Part shown: piece by piece, positions 36,170 to 47,940 of the stretch
Layout of the letters: each line of letters begins with the position of its first letter
Position numbering within the stretch: the first letter of the stretch is position 1
Assembly: GCA_022494885.1 (NCBI GenBank)
Contig: JAGVSM010004868.1
Coordinates: 1 to 64,000, forward strand
Reading direction: 5' to 3'
DNA length: 64,000 nucleotides
Source of the DNA: Micrasema longulum
Lineage: Eukaryota > Arthropoda > Insecta > Trichoptera > Brachycentridae
Notes under the pieces: generated by a model
Database searches by the model: none
Told to the model about the DNA's origin: nothing
What the model saw: the letters and a program-made list of their open reading frames with translations, nothing else
Translations under genes and position numbers: made by a program

Positions 36170-36365
36170 ATTCAAACATTGTTTTCCTTTCACTGTCTTG
36201 CAGATGCCTCCCCGATACTGTGCGGAAAAGACAACTGTATGTCAGACCGTTTGTTAGAAAAGACAAAATCGAAGTTTTGTTGTCCCGTTTTCTCGTTTTC
36301 CGCACCTCGAAACTATACCAATTTTGTTTTTTTTAGACAGAGCATCAGAATTTTTTTTGTATAGA
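36170..36365 (+). repeat. Unclassified dispersed repeat, copy 1
   Basis: Aligns with 49839-49990: shared ACTGTCT(T/C)GCAGATGCCTCC, AAGACAACT, CGAAGTTTTG/GCGAAGTTTG, and a GTTTTTT(T) ... AGA tail. No coding sense was found. Confidence 0.7.
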
Positions 36366-36394
36366 TTCGAAATATTTTTTTAAAGATATTTTTA

Positions 36395-36545
36395 ACTGAC
36401 ACTTCATTGTTCCTGGGCTAGCACCTGAAGCAGCTTTATATGGATCACCTTATCTTCATGTAACAGATGATCGAACCACGCTGTATTTGGTGTACCGATG
36501 CAGTACTCTATGTACCACTGGGTGCAGAAAAGCGGATGATAATGG
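36395..36545 (+). mobile_element. SINE family 1, body only
   Basis: Starts at TTCATTGTTCCTGGGCTAGC and continues through TATCTTCATGTAACAGATG, AGTACTCTATGTACCACTG and a GGATGATAATGG tail. The tRNA-like head is missing. Confidence 0.75.
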
Positions 36546-37251
36546 CAAAAAATAATGTTTTTAAAAAACGGTTTAAAAAAAAAAAAAAATACAACCTAAT
36601 TAAATAATAAAAATACGAATATAATCTGCTACACACAAAAACGGGAGTAAAAATTTTGCTTTGATTCAAATTTATAAGGACATGGGATAACATTATAACT
36701 AGATGATGCATGGTTAAACGTTTGAAATATGCAAATTCAATTTGGAAAACGAAAGTACAAAAGGAAAACCTTTTTTAAAACTATCCCCTTTACACATTGT
36801 TTAAAAAACAAGATTATGAATTCATTAGTTTACCTTTAAAATCCCTTCAAATCCCAGTCTTAAGTTTTTTATCATATACCCCAAGATACGAGGCAAATTC
36901 TTTTACCTTATAAATACGATAAACGTTCAACCCAGGCGTACGATCTAAAAGTCGTCATGTGCTTAACTACCTACAGAGATATGGAATATTAGAACTATGG
37001 AAAGCCCTTAAGCTTCCCCGTAAAAGCTGCTCACGATTCGCCCTTAAAAACAGAACTAATATAAATACGCGAGAAAATTAGAAGGAAATTTTTTTTCTTT
37101 CGAATCTCAAAAATTAAGGCATGTAAAATAAAACTAACCCTATTCAGTTTGCTCGAAACGAAGCAAAAAATTGTAAATTGCAAAAAAAGTTTAAATTTAT
37201 TGAATTATTTTTTAATTTAACTTTAAATATTGAAATAGCGCACAGACATAC
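36546..37251. other. No gene recognised
   Basis: AT-rich, no repeat noticed. Confidence 0.45.
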
Positions 37252-37437
37252 ATTCCGTATTTAGCGGACGATAAGACGCATCGGACCATATAGTATATGT
37301 ACCCTTAAATTTATCTATCAATTTTTAGGAAAAAATATGTTTTGGATGATGAGACGCATTGGACAATAAGACGCACTCTAATTTTTGGTTGAATTTTAAG
37401 TACAAAAAGGCATCTTATGGTCCAAAAAATACGGTAT
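37252..37437. mobile_element. Short MITE with CCGTATTT ends
   Basis: The left end ATTCCGTATTTAGCGGACG is mirrored by the complement of GGTCCAAAAAATACGGTAT. Internally there are three direct repeats of the type GATAAGACGCATCGGACC. Elements of this CCGTATTTT...ATAAGACGC type are widespread in animal genomes. I leave the superfamily open. Confidence 0.72.
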
Positions 37438-38764
37438 TCTTGTGTGTTCTAATAATATAATTTACAAATTACGCTTTACCGTTAAGTTCAAGTTTTTTTC
37501 AAATCGTAAATGTGTATTTTTTGTCTGTACCTGTCAATTGGCTGGTTTGAAGTATTGGCAATGGGCCCACTAAAGTAAATACATTTTTTGAACTTGAAGT
37601 CTTAAATGAATAAATGAAAAATCTTTTTTTATAGTTTATTTTTTTCTACCGTCTCATATAAAACTGAATATTGTGATTTTAATGATCAATTATTAGTTGT
37701 ATATTTTATTTTGTGGTTTTTTAAACGTCAACAATTCAATTTACTAACTGACATGAATAATTTTAAAAAAATCTCAACAATTAAAAAATACACAATTACT
37801 AACTGCATCTACTTTTACACATTTAGTAAATGTTATCACTGTAACTCTCAAAAAAAAGAGACTAACTCTTGTGCTTGGAGGGTGACTTACACTGTTTTAG
37901 TTGTTAATTAAAAGGAGTTTATATAATTTTAAATACGAGTATACGAAAAGCAAAATATAGGATAAATGTTGTTTTTACACGAGTTCAAAAAACATTTGGA
38001 TAAACTATAAATAGTGTCATATAAGGAAACAATTTATTATTATTGAAAAGCCAACAAACAACGTGATATAACTGATCAAATAATGAAAAAAAAACTACTT
38101 TGGTTTAATTTGATTGAAGTCATCAATGAAAAAATAAACTTTAATATCAAATGTTGCTTTGTAAAAAGGTTTAATTATCACACACGTACATACGAGAGAT
38201 TATATAATTTGTTATGTGTTCAACATGCCACCTTTATGTTTCGCGTTATAAATTCTCTTCGTCGCGCCCGACATAACATTAGGTACTACCTTTTACTACA
38301 CAATGTGCATATTACGTACGTATATGCACCGAGTGGATAATTGCATACCTCGACTTTGCCGACAGGGTTTCATGGTAACCCTTACACCACCACGTGTAGT
38401 ATAGATAAATAGTATCAGTGTGGTGTGTCACAAACAACAGCTCCTAGAAAACTTATTTAAATAGAGAAAACACTGTAAAATCATTTTACCGATTAAAAAA
38501 TATTTTAATAATTAAACTCATTCATCAATTCATTTAGAAACGAAGTTATTTTTGCTTTCGGCGCTAATGCCACAAAGGATACTCTTATATTTTTTTCAGT
38601 TACAATACCAAAAAAAAAATCACAATCTTCCGTAACTCTTTTAACCAATGCAATGGTGTAAAGTCAATAAATAAGAACTTAATATGAAAAAATGCAAAAT
38701 ATGGTAATTTCATAGAACAAAATAACCGATTTTCTTCGAGTACCTAATAGAAAACTCCAAAATT
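37438..38764. other. No gene recognised
   Basis: AT-rich. Small plus-strand frames at 37711-37911 and 38083-38340 have no motif. Confidence 0.45.
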
Positions 38765-39381
38765 GATGTAGTTTAGTCCATCCATCAGAGATTTAGGAGT
38801 TGTTTTGGACTTTAAACTAACATACAATGAGCATATAAATAAGACGGTAAATAAATCACTGAAATTACTTGGCTTCATTAACAGAATATCCTCTGATTTT
38901 ACTAATGTCCGTACAATCAAAACTCTTTATTGCTCAACTGTACGCCCGCTTCTAGAATATGCCTCCATGGTCTGGTCTCCATTCTATGTCAATCGCATAA
39001 ATCGCATTGAATCATTCCATCATCGCTTGCTTCGAAAAGTATCGTGGATGCTTGGACTAGAGAGAGGTAATTATTCTTATGCTGATAGAGTCAATGTTAA
39101 ATATTTCTAGTCTACAAAAACGTAGAACTAATATTGATTCCATATATATGTTCGGCATACTAAATGGTATAATCGATGTTCCATCATTATTGGGACAAGT
39201 AAAATTCAATATTCCGACTCGTAAGTTGAGAAACAATGAAGTACTGTTCATCGATCAACACAGAACAAACAGTGGCCTTAATTTTCCAATGACCCGTCTT
39301 TGTCGTATTGTTACTTTAATACAAGATCTGGACTTTTTTAGTTTAAGTTTAGAACGATTTAAACGAGCACTAAATAAATAG
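38765..39381 (+). pseudogene. Jockey-like LINE, ORF2 C-terminal end
   Basis: Begins at SIRDLGVVLDFKLTYNEHI, the conserved block after the reverse transcriptase core in jockey-type elements. It continues KLLGFINRISSDFTN, LYCSTVRPLLEYASMVWSP and RIESFHHRLLR. Near 39090 the frame moves by one base. The second frame (ISSLQKRRTNIDSIYMF, VPSLLGQVKFNIPTRK) then runs to a stop at 39381. It is 5'-truncated, frameshifted and followed by a T-rich 3' tract. A more decayed relative lies at 61850-62175. Confidence 0.88.
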
Positions 39382-39947
39382 TCCAGATCTTGTCTTGATG
39401 TCCATTATGTTTTTTAATGCTTCTTTCTTTTTTAAAAATTGTTTTAAACTATTATTTTATTGTTATATTTAAAACCTATATATTGTATATATAGACAATT
39501 TCCGTTAATAATTCCGGGTGTTGTGGTGTATTTTTCATAGCTTCCTTCCATATCCTCGCTTTTCTATCTGCTGACAAGCCTTTGCAATAGAGGCTTAGCG
39601 GGTTATTCTTTTGAAAATTAAAATAAAAAATGAAAATGTAGGAGTATGAAACAATCAAATAACTATTTAACAATCTACTAACTGCTTGTATGTTTAAAAT
39701 TCGGCAGAACTTTAATTTTAAGGCTATTCAATTTAATATGTAAAAGAAATTAAAAAAAAATAATTAAAAAAAGAAGATGTATTATTACATTCATGAATAC
39801 AATCTAATTTATTGAATATGAAAATAATAAGTAATATTTAAAAAGTAAGATTTTTTAAGTATATAATATATATATACCGACAGCAAGTGTCATTGCCATG
39901 GTAACGATTTCAGTAAATAATGAACTATGAAAATATGGGTTTTTTTA

Positions 39948-40853
39948 AGAGGGACGAGGCATTTTGTTTTTTACATTTATCGAATAGGAGTAAAGTTGGC
40001 TTCGCAATTCTTTCATATTTTTCAACATCAGTCTATTCTACTTTGTTATGGAAAGATACACGTTTAAACAACGTTTGCAAATTTTTTTTTTTTTTATCAA
40101 AGTTTACGACTACATTGCGTGCGCTTAAGCCAATTTTTGGTCGACGAAACCGTCCAACAAGACGAACTATTGAACGTTTGGTGCAAAAATTCGAAAAAAT
40201 TGGCGCATTTAGACAAATTGTCTGAAAGGACGCACGAGACTGAATCCGAAAAAAATAACTGTTGGATGCGGTTTTCATGCCGGCGGCTCAGCGTCATCGG
40301 CCCATTTATCTTTTTCGATGAAAACGGCGCGCCAACAACCGTCAACGGGGATCGCCACAAGGCCATGATATTGGAGTATTTTTGAGACCAGCTCGACGCT
40401 ATGAACTTGGACAATATGTGATTCTTATAGGATGGCGCAACGAGCCATACAGCGTACAATACAATCGAATTCTTGAAGACTAAGTTTGGCGAGTAAGTCA
40501 TCTCACGCAACGGTGCTCGTGAATGGCCTCCTCGTTCATGCGATTAAACCTCTTGAGACTTTTTTCTTTGGGGTTACATTAAATCGCTGATCTATGACAA
40601 CAAGCCAGCAACGTAAGAAGAACTGCGAGCTAACATCGAACGCAAAATTCCTAGTATTTCGGCCGATTTGTGTGCTCGGGTCATGGAAAATTGTGTCTAG
40701 CGTATTCATTCATGCCAGCGCTTCTGCGGCAGACATTTGAACGATGTCGTATTCCATAAACAATGACATCAATGAAACTTTCATTTGAAATAAAAATCGA
40801 TTCCATAACTAAGCCACAAGTCTTGAAATTGAAAAAACAAAATGCGTCACTCT
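39948..40853 (+). mobile_element. Tc1/mariner-type DNA transposon, internally deleted
   Basis: The left terminus AGAGGGACGAGGCATTTTG is mirrored at the right (complement of CAAAATGCGTCACTCT). TA dinucleotides flank both ends (39946-39947 and 40854-40855), as expected for TA-targeting Tc1/mariner elements. It is 906 bases, shorter than an intact element, and encloses a broken transposase. Confidence 0.85.
40090..40766 (+). pseudogene. Tc1/mariner-type transposase remnant
   Basis: The N-terminal piece reads LRALKPIFGRRNRPTRRT and IERLVQKFEKIGAF, the helix-turn-helix DNA-binding part. The frame is then lost and a stretch is missing. The catalytic part resumes with VIGPFIFFDENGAPTTVNG and DGATSHTA (Asp codon at 40431), then WPPRSCD (Asp codon at 40542) and DFFLWGYIKS, and closes with RHLNDVVFHKQ. 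At least eight in-frame stops are present (for example before DGATSHTA and after WPPRSCD), and the first catalytic Asp region is gone. This is a dead DDE transposase that once cut and pasted the element at TA sites. Confidence 0.88.
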
Positions 40854-41652
40854 TAATGAAAAACCTTAAATATATGTTTTTTCTTTTTCTCACACGAATG
40901 TTTTCACGTGTATTGTAATTTGCTGGCTGTTTATTTCGAATTGTTAAAAGCAACGCAATATTTGCTTAAAATGAGAGGCAGTTTATTTATTTGAATAACA
41001 AAAGCTACTAATCAATGCAAAACTCATAATTGGAACATCATAGCTTTTACCAGCATGAAAATTTCTAGTATAATATGTAAAAAAGTTCTTGTAAAAGAGT
41101 GAATAAGAAAACAATGTTTGTATTCGATCGTTTCAGTTTAAAACATCAAACTTAATTAAGTGCTTATTACTATTTGGATGTGGTAAATAGTTTTCAGAAA
41201 CTTGGGAGGGTAGTGAAGAACAGAAGTTTATGTGAACTCTCCACTATAATGAGAATGCCAGTTGCAAATCGCGTTCTAAAATTTGTGCCATTAATGCAGA
41301 TTCCGTAGCTTCGCCAATCTAACTCTCCAAATAAACATATCTTCCAGCTTGACTTAAGAGTTGTTTAAGCTGAAGTGCAGAGATAGAAACTGAACTCCCT
41401 TGCCGACCCAATAGTATTTGTTCTAGTCTAGATTAAGACAAATACACGATAACCCATAAACTTACAGGCGGACTAAAAATAAAATATTATATGAAGTATT
41501 TTATTTGCGCAAAGACGGAGACCAAAAGGAAAACGACCCCATGGATTTAAAACAAACATATTATTATTAATTATGAAATCGTAACAACAAAGCATTAAAG
41601 AGTAAAAAAATACATACTTACAAATTAATACTTTTATCTTACCCAAAAAAAT
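40854..41652. other. No gene recognised
   Basis: Between the mariner relic and the solo LTR. AT-rich with no motif. Confidence 0.45.
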
Positions 41653-41656
41653 GCAG

Positions 41657-42091
41657 TGGCGATGCGTGAGCTGGTTCTCGACAGTAGGTATATTAAATTT
41701 TGTATATGTCACAGCGCAAATGAATAACAAGGAAAGAGTGAATGGACTGACCTTTTTAGTAGATTTTCTTATTTCTCAGCTTAAACGGCAAAACTCCACA
41801 CCGTAAATTCGATTTCGTTTATTATTAAATATGTTTTTCGCGGCGGTTTATTAAAATGAATTATTGGTTTTATGTTTTGCGATGCGTCTTTGTACAGACA
41901 GTCGATTAGCGATTAAACATATACTTCAATCGAAATCAAAGCAGACACTGACCCCAGGTGGCAAAATAATCAACTAAATAGTTTTTGGAACTATAAAGGC
42001 GTAAAAGGGACAGGATTCAAGTGGGCGAGAGAAAAGGAGACAGGTATAGGAATTTATTTACGCTGTGACACATTTTCAAACGGCCTAACCA
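41657..42091 (-). repeat. Solo LTR of the BEL/Pao family (435 bp)
   Basis: The ends TGGCGATGCG and GGCCTAACCA match the LTR at 3885-4236. It is flanked by the 4-base direct repeat GCAG (41653-41656 and 42092-42095), the target-site duplication size usual for this superfamily. No internal element sequence adjoins, so it results from LTR-LTR recombination. It carries about 80 extra bases in the middle compared with the other LTR. Confidence 0.92.
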
Positions 42092-42188
42092 GCAGTGATC
42101 TATAAAATTGTAAAGCAGTCTCCTTAAAACGGGTAATTTTTATGCCTAGGTAAGAGCCTACTAACTTATTCTTGTTGTTGTAAAAAGT

Positions 42189-42460
42189 GAAGGTTCCGGG
42201 TTCGATTCCCGGAGAGAACACAAAAAAATAAATGTGATTTTTCCTGCCTGGGTGTTTTCATTATCTTCATACCCGCATATCGACAGATTGACGGGAAACA
42301 TTTTTTTGAAAAGGTGTTTTTATACAAGAATATCTCATGCCTGAAGCCTAAGACTGATCATCTTACATGTAACAGAAATGATCAAGATACGCAGCGATTT
42401 GTGCACTAATCCAGTGCTCAATGCACTGTAAGGTGCGGAAAAGGAATGATGATGATGATG
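42189..42460 (+). mobile_element. Chimeric SINE: family 2 head joined to family 1 tail
   Basis: 42189-42259 is family 2 from the B box onward (GGGTTCGATTCCC, AATGTGATTTTTCC, CCTGGGTGTT). After about 55 other bases, 42314-42460 is the family 1 body and (ATG)n tail (AAGACTGATCATCTT, GATCAAGATACGCAG). The A box is missing. Confidence 0.78.
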
Positions 42461-42469
42461 AAAAGATAA

Positions 42470-43130
42470 ACCACGGGAGTTAAATTGAATGAAATGTTCT
42501 TTAACCGCACAAACATCAACAGATGGAAATATTTAAGGAATATAGATCTTCAAATATTGGCAGAATGGTGAATGATACACAGTGTGTAAAGTGGTCACTT
42601 AAACCAGCCAATAACAGGTCATAAATCGCGTAGATGCCTAGACGTTTATATTCCTTTCTCTAAAATTTTCTTCATCTCGGTTGTAATTTATTAACAAATA
42701 TTTAACTTGTAAGTTGTTTAACACATATTTATTAACCTTTTGATTGATTTCTTTTCTTTATAAATGTTATTCATTTTGAGTTTGTCCAAACGTTTACAGA
42801 TTAAAAAGACTGGATTTTACCCCCTACAACGGTGATTAAAATGACGTACATTTTGCTAAAATGCTGATTGTGCAGAGTCAATGTAACTATAAAAAAAACA
42901 GGTTTTAGGTTCATAAAACAATAAAGAAATTGACAAATAACAACAGAGATGGAGAACATTTTAGTTAAGGAAATGTGAAAGTCTAGGTCTGTTCAGGGCT
43001 TATGGACTGTCACTGGCTAGTTTAAGTGGCCACTTTACACACTGTGTTGAGAAGCTGAAACAGCTCCTTAACTTCATAAAAATCAACTGATGGAATAATG
43101 TTATGTATGTATGTTAAAACATAGGCAAAA
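42470..43130. mobile_element. Foldback family, two opposed partial copies
   Basis: 42470-42695 is in forward orientation, ending ATTTTCTTCATCTCGG. 42771-42835 is one arm of the hairpin module (TTTTGAGTTTGTCCAAACG). 42945-43130 is in reverse orientation, starting AACAACAGAGATGGAGAAC. Confidence 0.8.
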
Positions 43131-43149
43131 TCGTGAATTGTCGGTGAAG

Positions 43150-44600
43150 TCGGAATGAAGTCGGTGGACTTAGAACAGATGTACGAATTTAATAACATTT
43201 AGTAAAATGTTTGACCACTTAATTATTAACATATTACAACAGAGATGAAGAAAATTTAGGAGAGGATAATATAGAAGTCCAGGCATCCACAGGGCGTATG
43301 ACCTGTTATTGGCTGGTTAAAGTGGCCACTTTACACACTGTGTAACTTTCACCATTCTGCCTATATTTAAATATCTTTAGTCCTTCAATTCTATCATATG
43401 TTGATGTTTGTGAAGTTAAAAAGATCAAACCTTGGTTTATGCGGGTGAGATTCATCTTATTGAATATTTCACCTACATACAAAAGTGTGTAGAGTGGTCA
43501 CTTAAACCAGCCAATCACAGATCATAAGCCCTGTAAATGCCTAGATTTCCATATTCCTTCTCTAAAATGATCTCCATCTCTGTCGTAATATGTTAAAAAT
43601 AGTTTCCTTCATAATATAAGTTTTGGTAATTACGAGGTTCCTCAAGGCATTTTAAGATTTTCGCTCAAGATGTTGTGACTTAAAGCAAATATGTTGGGAA
43701 TTTCGCGGAGACTTACCAACGTAATAAGGATTAACCTGCTCTAAATTTTAATTAATCTTTGGTTATTTAAGTATTCCGAGACGGTAGCAATATAAACGTT
43801 ATTAAAATTAACCATACATTACTTCGTAGACTGTGAAAGGATATTAGCTATGCATTTGAAGTAGAATTATAACTAATAATACATTTAATCTAATAATAAA
43901 ATGAAACAAAAAATTAAATGAAAACGTGGCTTATTCAAAGTTAAATACAATTTATATACGTAGGATTACCACATTAATAATTTTTGAGTATTGCCAAACG
44001 CCAATTTCACCCAACCAACGAATAAAATAAAAGGTGTCAAGTATATAATTTTACATTACTATTATTTAAAGCAATAATTAAGTGATATTTTGAGTTTGTC
44101 CAAATTATTGTATACAAAGACTGGATTCAACTCCCTAGGGAGCTGTTAACATTAACATATTACAACAGAGATGAAGAACTTTTAAGAGAAGGTAATATAG
44201 AAGTCCAGGCATCCACAAAGCTTATAACCTGTCATTGGCTAGTTTAACTGGCTACTTTACAAACTGTTGTATGTAGGTGAAATAATTCAATAAGATGAAT
44301 CTCACCGCATAAATAAAGGTTTCAGCTTGTTAACTTCTTAAACATCAACAGATGATAGAATTGAAGGAACATACATGTTCAAATGAAGGCAGAATGGTGA
44401 AAGTTACACAGTGTGTAAAGTGGTCACTTAAACCAGCCATTGACAGGTCATAAGCCTTGTGAATGCCTGGACTTCTATATTACCTTTTCTAAAATGTTCT
44501 TCATCTCTGTTGTAATATGTGAATAATTGAGTGGTAAAAAATTTAACTAAATGTCATTAAATATTCGTACAGCCAGCTGTTCTAAGTCCACCGGATTCGA
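43150..44600. mobile_element. Large inverted pair of full foldback elements
   Basis: Two complete copies, 43227-43601 and 44152-44520, lie in opposite orientation. Each has its own ~115-base inverted ends (ATTACAACAGAGATGAAG ... CTCTGTTGTAATATG). The match between the halves continues outward: 43158-43227 mirrors 44520-44596 (GGTGGACTTAGAACAG block). The total is two arms of about 450 bases around about 540 bases of other sequence. That sequence includes a hairpin-module arm at 44083-44145. No open frame exists. Confidence 0.88.
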
Positions 44601-46719
44601 AACGTATACGTCACTTCGTCAGGACAATAATTAAACCGACGTGCAAAACCCACCATACACTTTCACCATAGTTGTTGCACAAAAATGTAAAACCAATTGC
44701 CGTACTTTTAGCAACTTTTTCGACGATTTCTCACACAACATCAAACATTTTCGTAACCAAATTAGCGTATGTAAAGGTTGCCTACAAAAAGCAGTGTAGG
44801 TACTAGTGTTTCGTTCACGGGTCCGCAAACCAGGGAATACAAGGGAAAATTATCAATCCCTATCCCAAGAAATTTTATTCGGAAATTCCTGACTTTTGGA
44901 AAAAAAATATCAACGCATCAAAAACTGACATAATCTGCTAAGTAGTGTCACTATTTTGACGGTTATTTCAGTTACAGACAGAATCCGGCAGCTCCGACAC
45001 TGAGTTGAATTAAGTGGAATTTGCTGGAACGTCGAGAAAAAAAAGATTTGAAGATGAACTAAAGGAAACTATAAGTAAAGCTCATAAGGAAGTTCCAAAA
45101 ACGCGATAGCAACAGTATTTTCAATTATTTGAGACCCCCGGAAAATGAACTTCAAATTCAGAGTTGCTTTCCAAAACTTTTTATCTGTGAAACCAACTTC
45201 CATAAATGATATTTGTATTTAATAGGAAAGTAAGAATTAATAAACGAAATTTGTCTGTGTTAACGAAAAGGCGGACTGTAAATGAAAATTGAATTTCATT
45301 CAGTTTTGTGATTGGGAAATATTTGAGAAAGGATAGGAACATGGAATGAATACCTACCTTTGATATAATCTGAATGTTCTTCAATTTCTGGCACTGGATG
45401 ACAAAATGAATTATAAATATAACAATGTTTTCCACGATGCGCGACGATTCCAACCACTTTTTATCCGATTTTATGTGAAGTCAAATGTTGTTTTGTTTTG
45501 TTCTAAATCCGAATCTTCTAATTTTGAATATCTTCTATCTTGATGTTAGGTAGGTACCATAAGGATGGGTCAAAAGAAGGATGGGAACGAAAGGTAATCG
45601 GCCAGGAATAATATCGATGAATGCTGTTATTTACTTAACAGTCTTAAATTCAAAAATGCATTTCCGATAAGATCCAAGATGTGTTTTTACATTATTAATT
45701 ATAAAAATGTTTTTTAAACTCGTTAAGTATTATCTTATTTACCTCTGTCTTGATATAAATGTATATTTTAATAAATAAAATTAATAACTAGATTTTATAG
45801 AAAACACGGTTGAAATTTGAGGAATTAATTCCAAAGGGGCTGTCCGCCGTCAGACAGCGCGACAGAAAACGTCCCTTAAACTCCTTGGTGGGGGAGGGAA
45901 AACAATAAAACAAACTGAAATCGGAATCTGAAAAGCTACAAAAATGCTACGACGCAAACCGTTATTGAATACAAATACAAAAGCCTTATTCTTCCAATAC
46001 GTTCCTAGAGCTGACGTAAAGTCAGCAAACCTTAAGAAATTGAAAACAAGAGTAAGAGAAGAAAAGTAATATCAAAATGCAATAAAGCCTCAAATAAAAG
46101 CAAATATCCATAAACTGTCAACATAAAAGCTTACACAAAAATTAAAATTTTTCATAGTATAAACTGTGTTATATTATTTGACTAGTTGCCAAACTGATGA
46201 AAGAATGGTAAAACTGATTTACTATATTGTGAGCATAAATGGTAACGTAAAACAACGACGGCTAAATAAGACTTGATATTATCAAAAAATAAAAAAAATA
46301 AGTTCGGTCACGTCAAAAGCAGACGCAATCGAATGAAATGTAGGGCAAAAAGTGAACTTAGCCAAAAATTTATGTCATACTAGACGCATGTAGCGTTCCA
46401 TCCTCTCTGCCTACATCTATTGGAAAATAGCGTGATTTTAGTGAAAAAAAAACATGTTTACTAAATAATATCATATCAGCGTCAGTAAAGACACAATAAG
46501 ACCTAAACATTGTTTTATAGAGCAAAAATTAGAAAAAATAGTAATACAAAAAAAAGAAACTGCTGAATTTTTTATAATAAGGAAGATTTGTATGCAAAGG
46601 CTCCCGACATTTTAATTATACACAATTATTTGACATGACAAAATAAATAATATTCCGTTTGTAAAAATATTGATATAAATTTCCCACTATAACAATTATA
46701 ATTTTTATTATATTTTAAT
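44601..46719. other. No gene recognised
   Basis: Non-repetitive, AT-rich. Short minus-strand frames at 44631-44828 and 45181-45453 have no family match that I know. 45830-45900 is GC-richer but unexplained. Confidence 0.45.
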
Positions 46720-46734
46720 ACTACTACTTCTACT

Positions 46735-47215
46735 ACTACTACCATTACGCCATTTCCCCGAAGGGGTAGGCAAAGAGAATGGACCGCCACACACGTCTAT
46801 CCTGGCATACATTCCTAGCTTCTTCCACATTCATACATCTTGTCATACATGCCCTTCGGTTCTGTCTGCTTTTGACATGACCAGACTTAAGATTTTGGTT
46901 TATCTGATCATGCCACGTCTTCTGTGGTCGTCTTCGTCTCACGTTGCCTTCCATTTTTGCCATGAATACTTGTTTTACCATTCTTTCGTCGTCCATCCGT
47001 TCTACGTGGCCAAACCATCTCAGAGACCCTTTCCTAATCTTATCAATTATACTTGACTCAGATTTACACTCTCGCCTGATTTAATCATTCGTAACCCTGT
47101 CATACATTGATTTCCCACACATTTGTCTAAGAGATCGCATTTCAACCGCGTTCACTCGGCTTTCATCCTTCCTCTGCCAGTTCCACGTTTCACTTCCATA
47201 CATAAGTGTTGGGAC
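46735..47215 (-). pseudogene. LINE ORF2 C-terminal end with (GTA)n tail
   Basis: The minus strand reads MYGSETWNWQRKDESR, then VNAVEMRSLRQMCGKS, then LRWFGHVERMDDERMVKQVF, RRRRPQKTWHDQI and RVWRSILFAYPFGE before the stop at 46745. One in-frame stop lies near 47080. These are the standard closing blocks of a non-LTR ORF2. The 3' end is a microsatellite of GTA/GAA units at 46720-46744. It is 5'-truncated. Confidence 0.88.
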
Positions 47216-47519
47216 TAAAACTAGTAAATTTTAAGTGTAATAAATTGGTAAATTTAAAATGACGGGCACTATATTAATAAAAAATATTTTTTTCAAGAAA
47301 GTAGCAAAATAAACTAAAAATTTCAACAAAAAAAAACCTTTTATGTGAGATTAAATACAGCATTTAATTTAGAAACAACGAGAGAAGTATAATATTATTC
47401 TATCAGTGCAGCAGTAGGTAATCGCAGAGTTACGTATTGTATAACTTGAAAACCGTATATCGGATCAGATAAAAAAAGAAAAATTCTTTAATGATGAAAC
47501 GCTCGAATGGTATTATTTT
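47216..47519. other. Short AT-rich gap
   Basis: Nothing recognised between two LINE ends. Confidence 0.5.
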
Positions 47520-47940
47520 TCATCTTCTTTTTCCAGATCCGCTTCTAAGGAGATCATGTGCATATCACAAGCTGTCTCCAGGAGACATTATCGCCAGCCA
47601 GCATTTGCGCCTCCTCCCACGTCATTCCCGCGTCCTTAAATGTCGCCGAAAAAAGCCGAAAGATCGGCCTTCCGGAAAGGCTAATTGGGTTACGGCTCTC
47701 CTAAGGCAACCAAAGCATGTGTTTAATCCAGGTCCACCGCCGCACCCTCAAAACGCTCGCTATAGGGGGCTGATGCGTCCGTTCGCGGACTTCAATGTTA
47801 GTCAAGAAACCAAACCACGTTATACCTAATACTTTTCTCAAGCAGATGCTCTCAAAACTCACAAGTTTGGTGTTTTGAGTTTTGGTGAGTTGCCAAGATT
47901 CGCATCCATATACGAGAACTAGCATTATAAAATAAATTAA
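47520..47940 (-). pseudogene. LINE ORF2 C-terminal end
   Basis: The minus strand reads LVLVYGCESWQLTKTQNTK, FESICLRKVLGITW, RERTHQPPIASVLRVRR and WTWIKHMLW. After a frame break it reads FKDAGMTWEEAQMLAG and NVSWRQLVICT, then stops. The sequence is GC-rich compared with the window. It belongs to the same family as 50340-50910 (shared KTQNTK ... SFES.CLR blocks). It is 5'-truncated. Confidence 0.87.

Noticed and set aside
47491..47829. 112-codon plus-strand frame
   Set aside because: It is antisense to the LINE ORF2 end at 47520-47940, which has recognisable conserved blocks.
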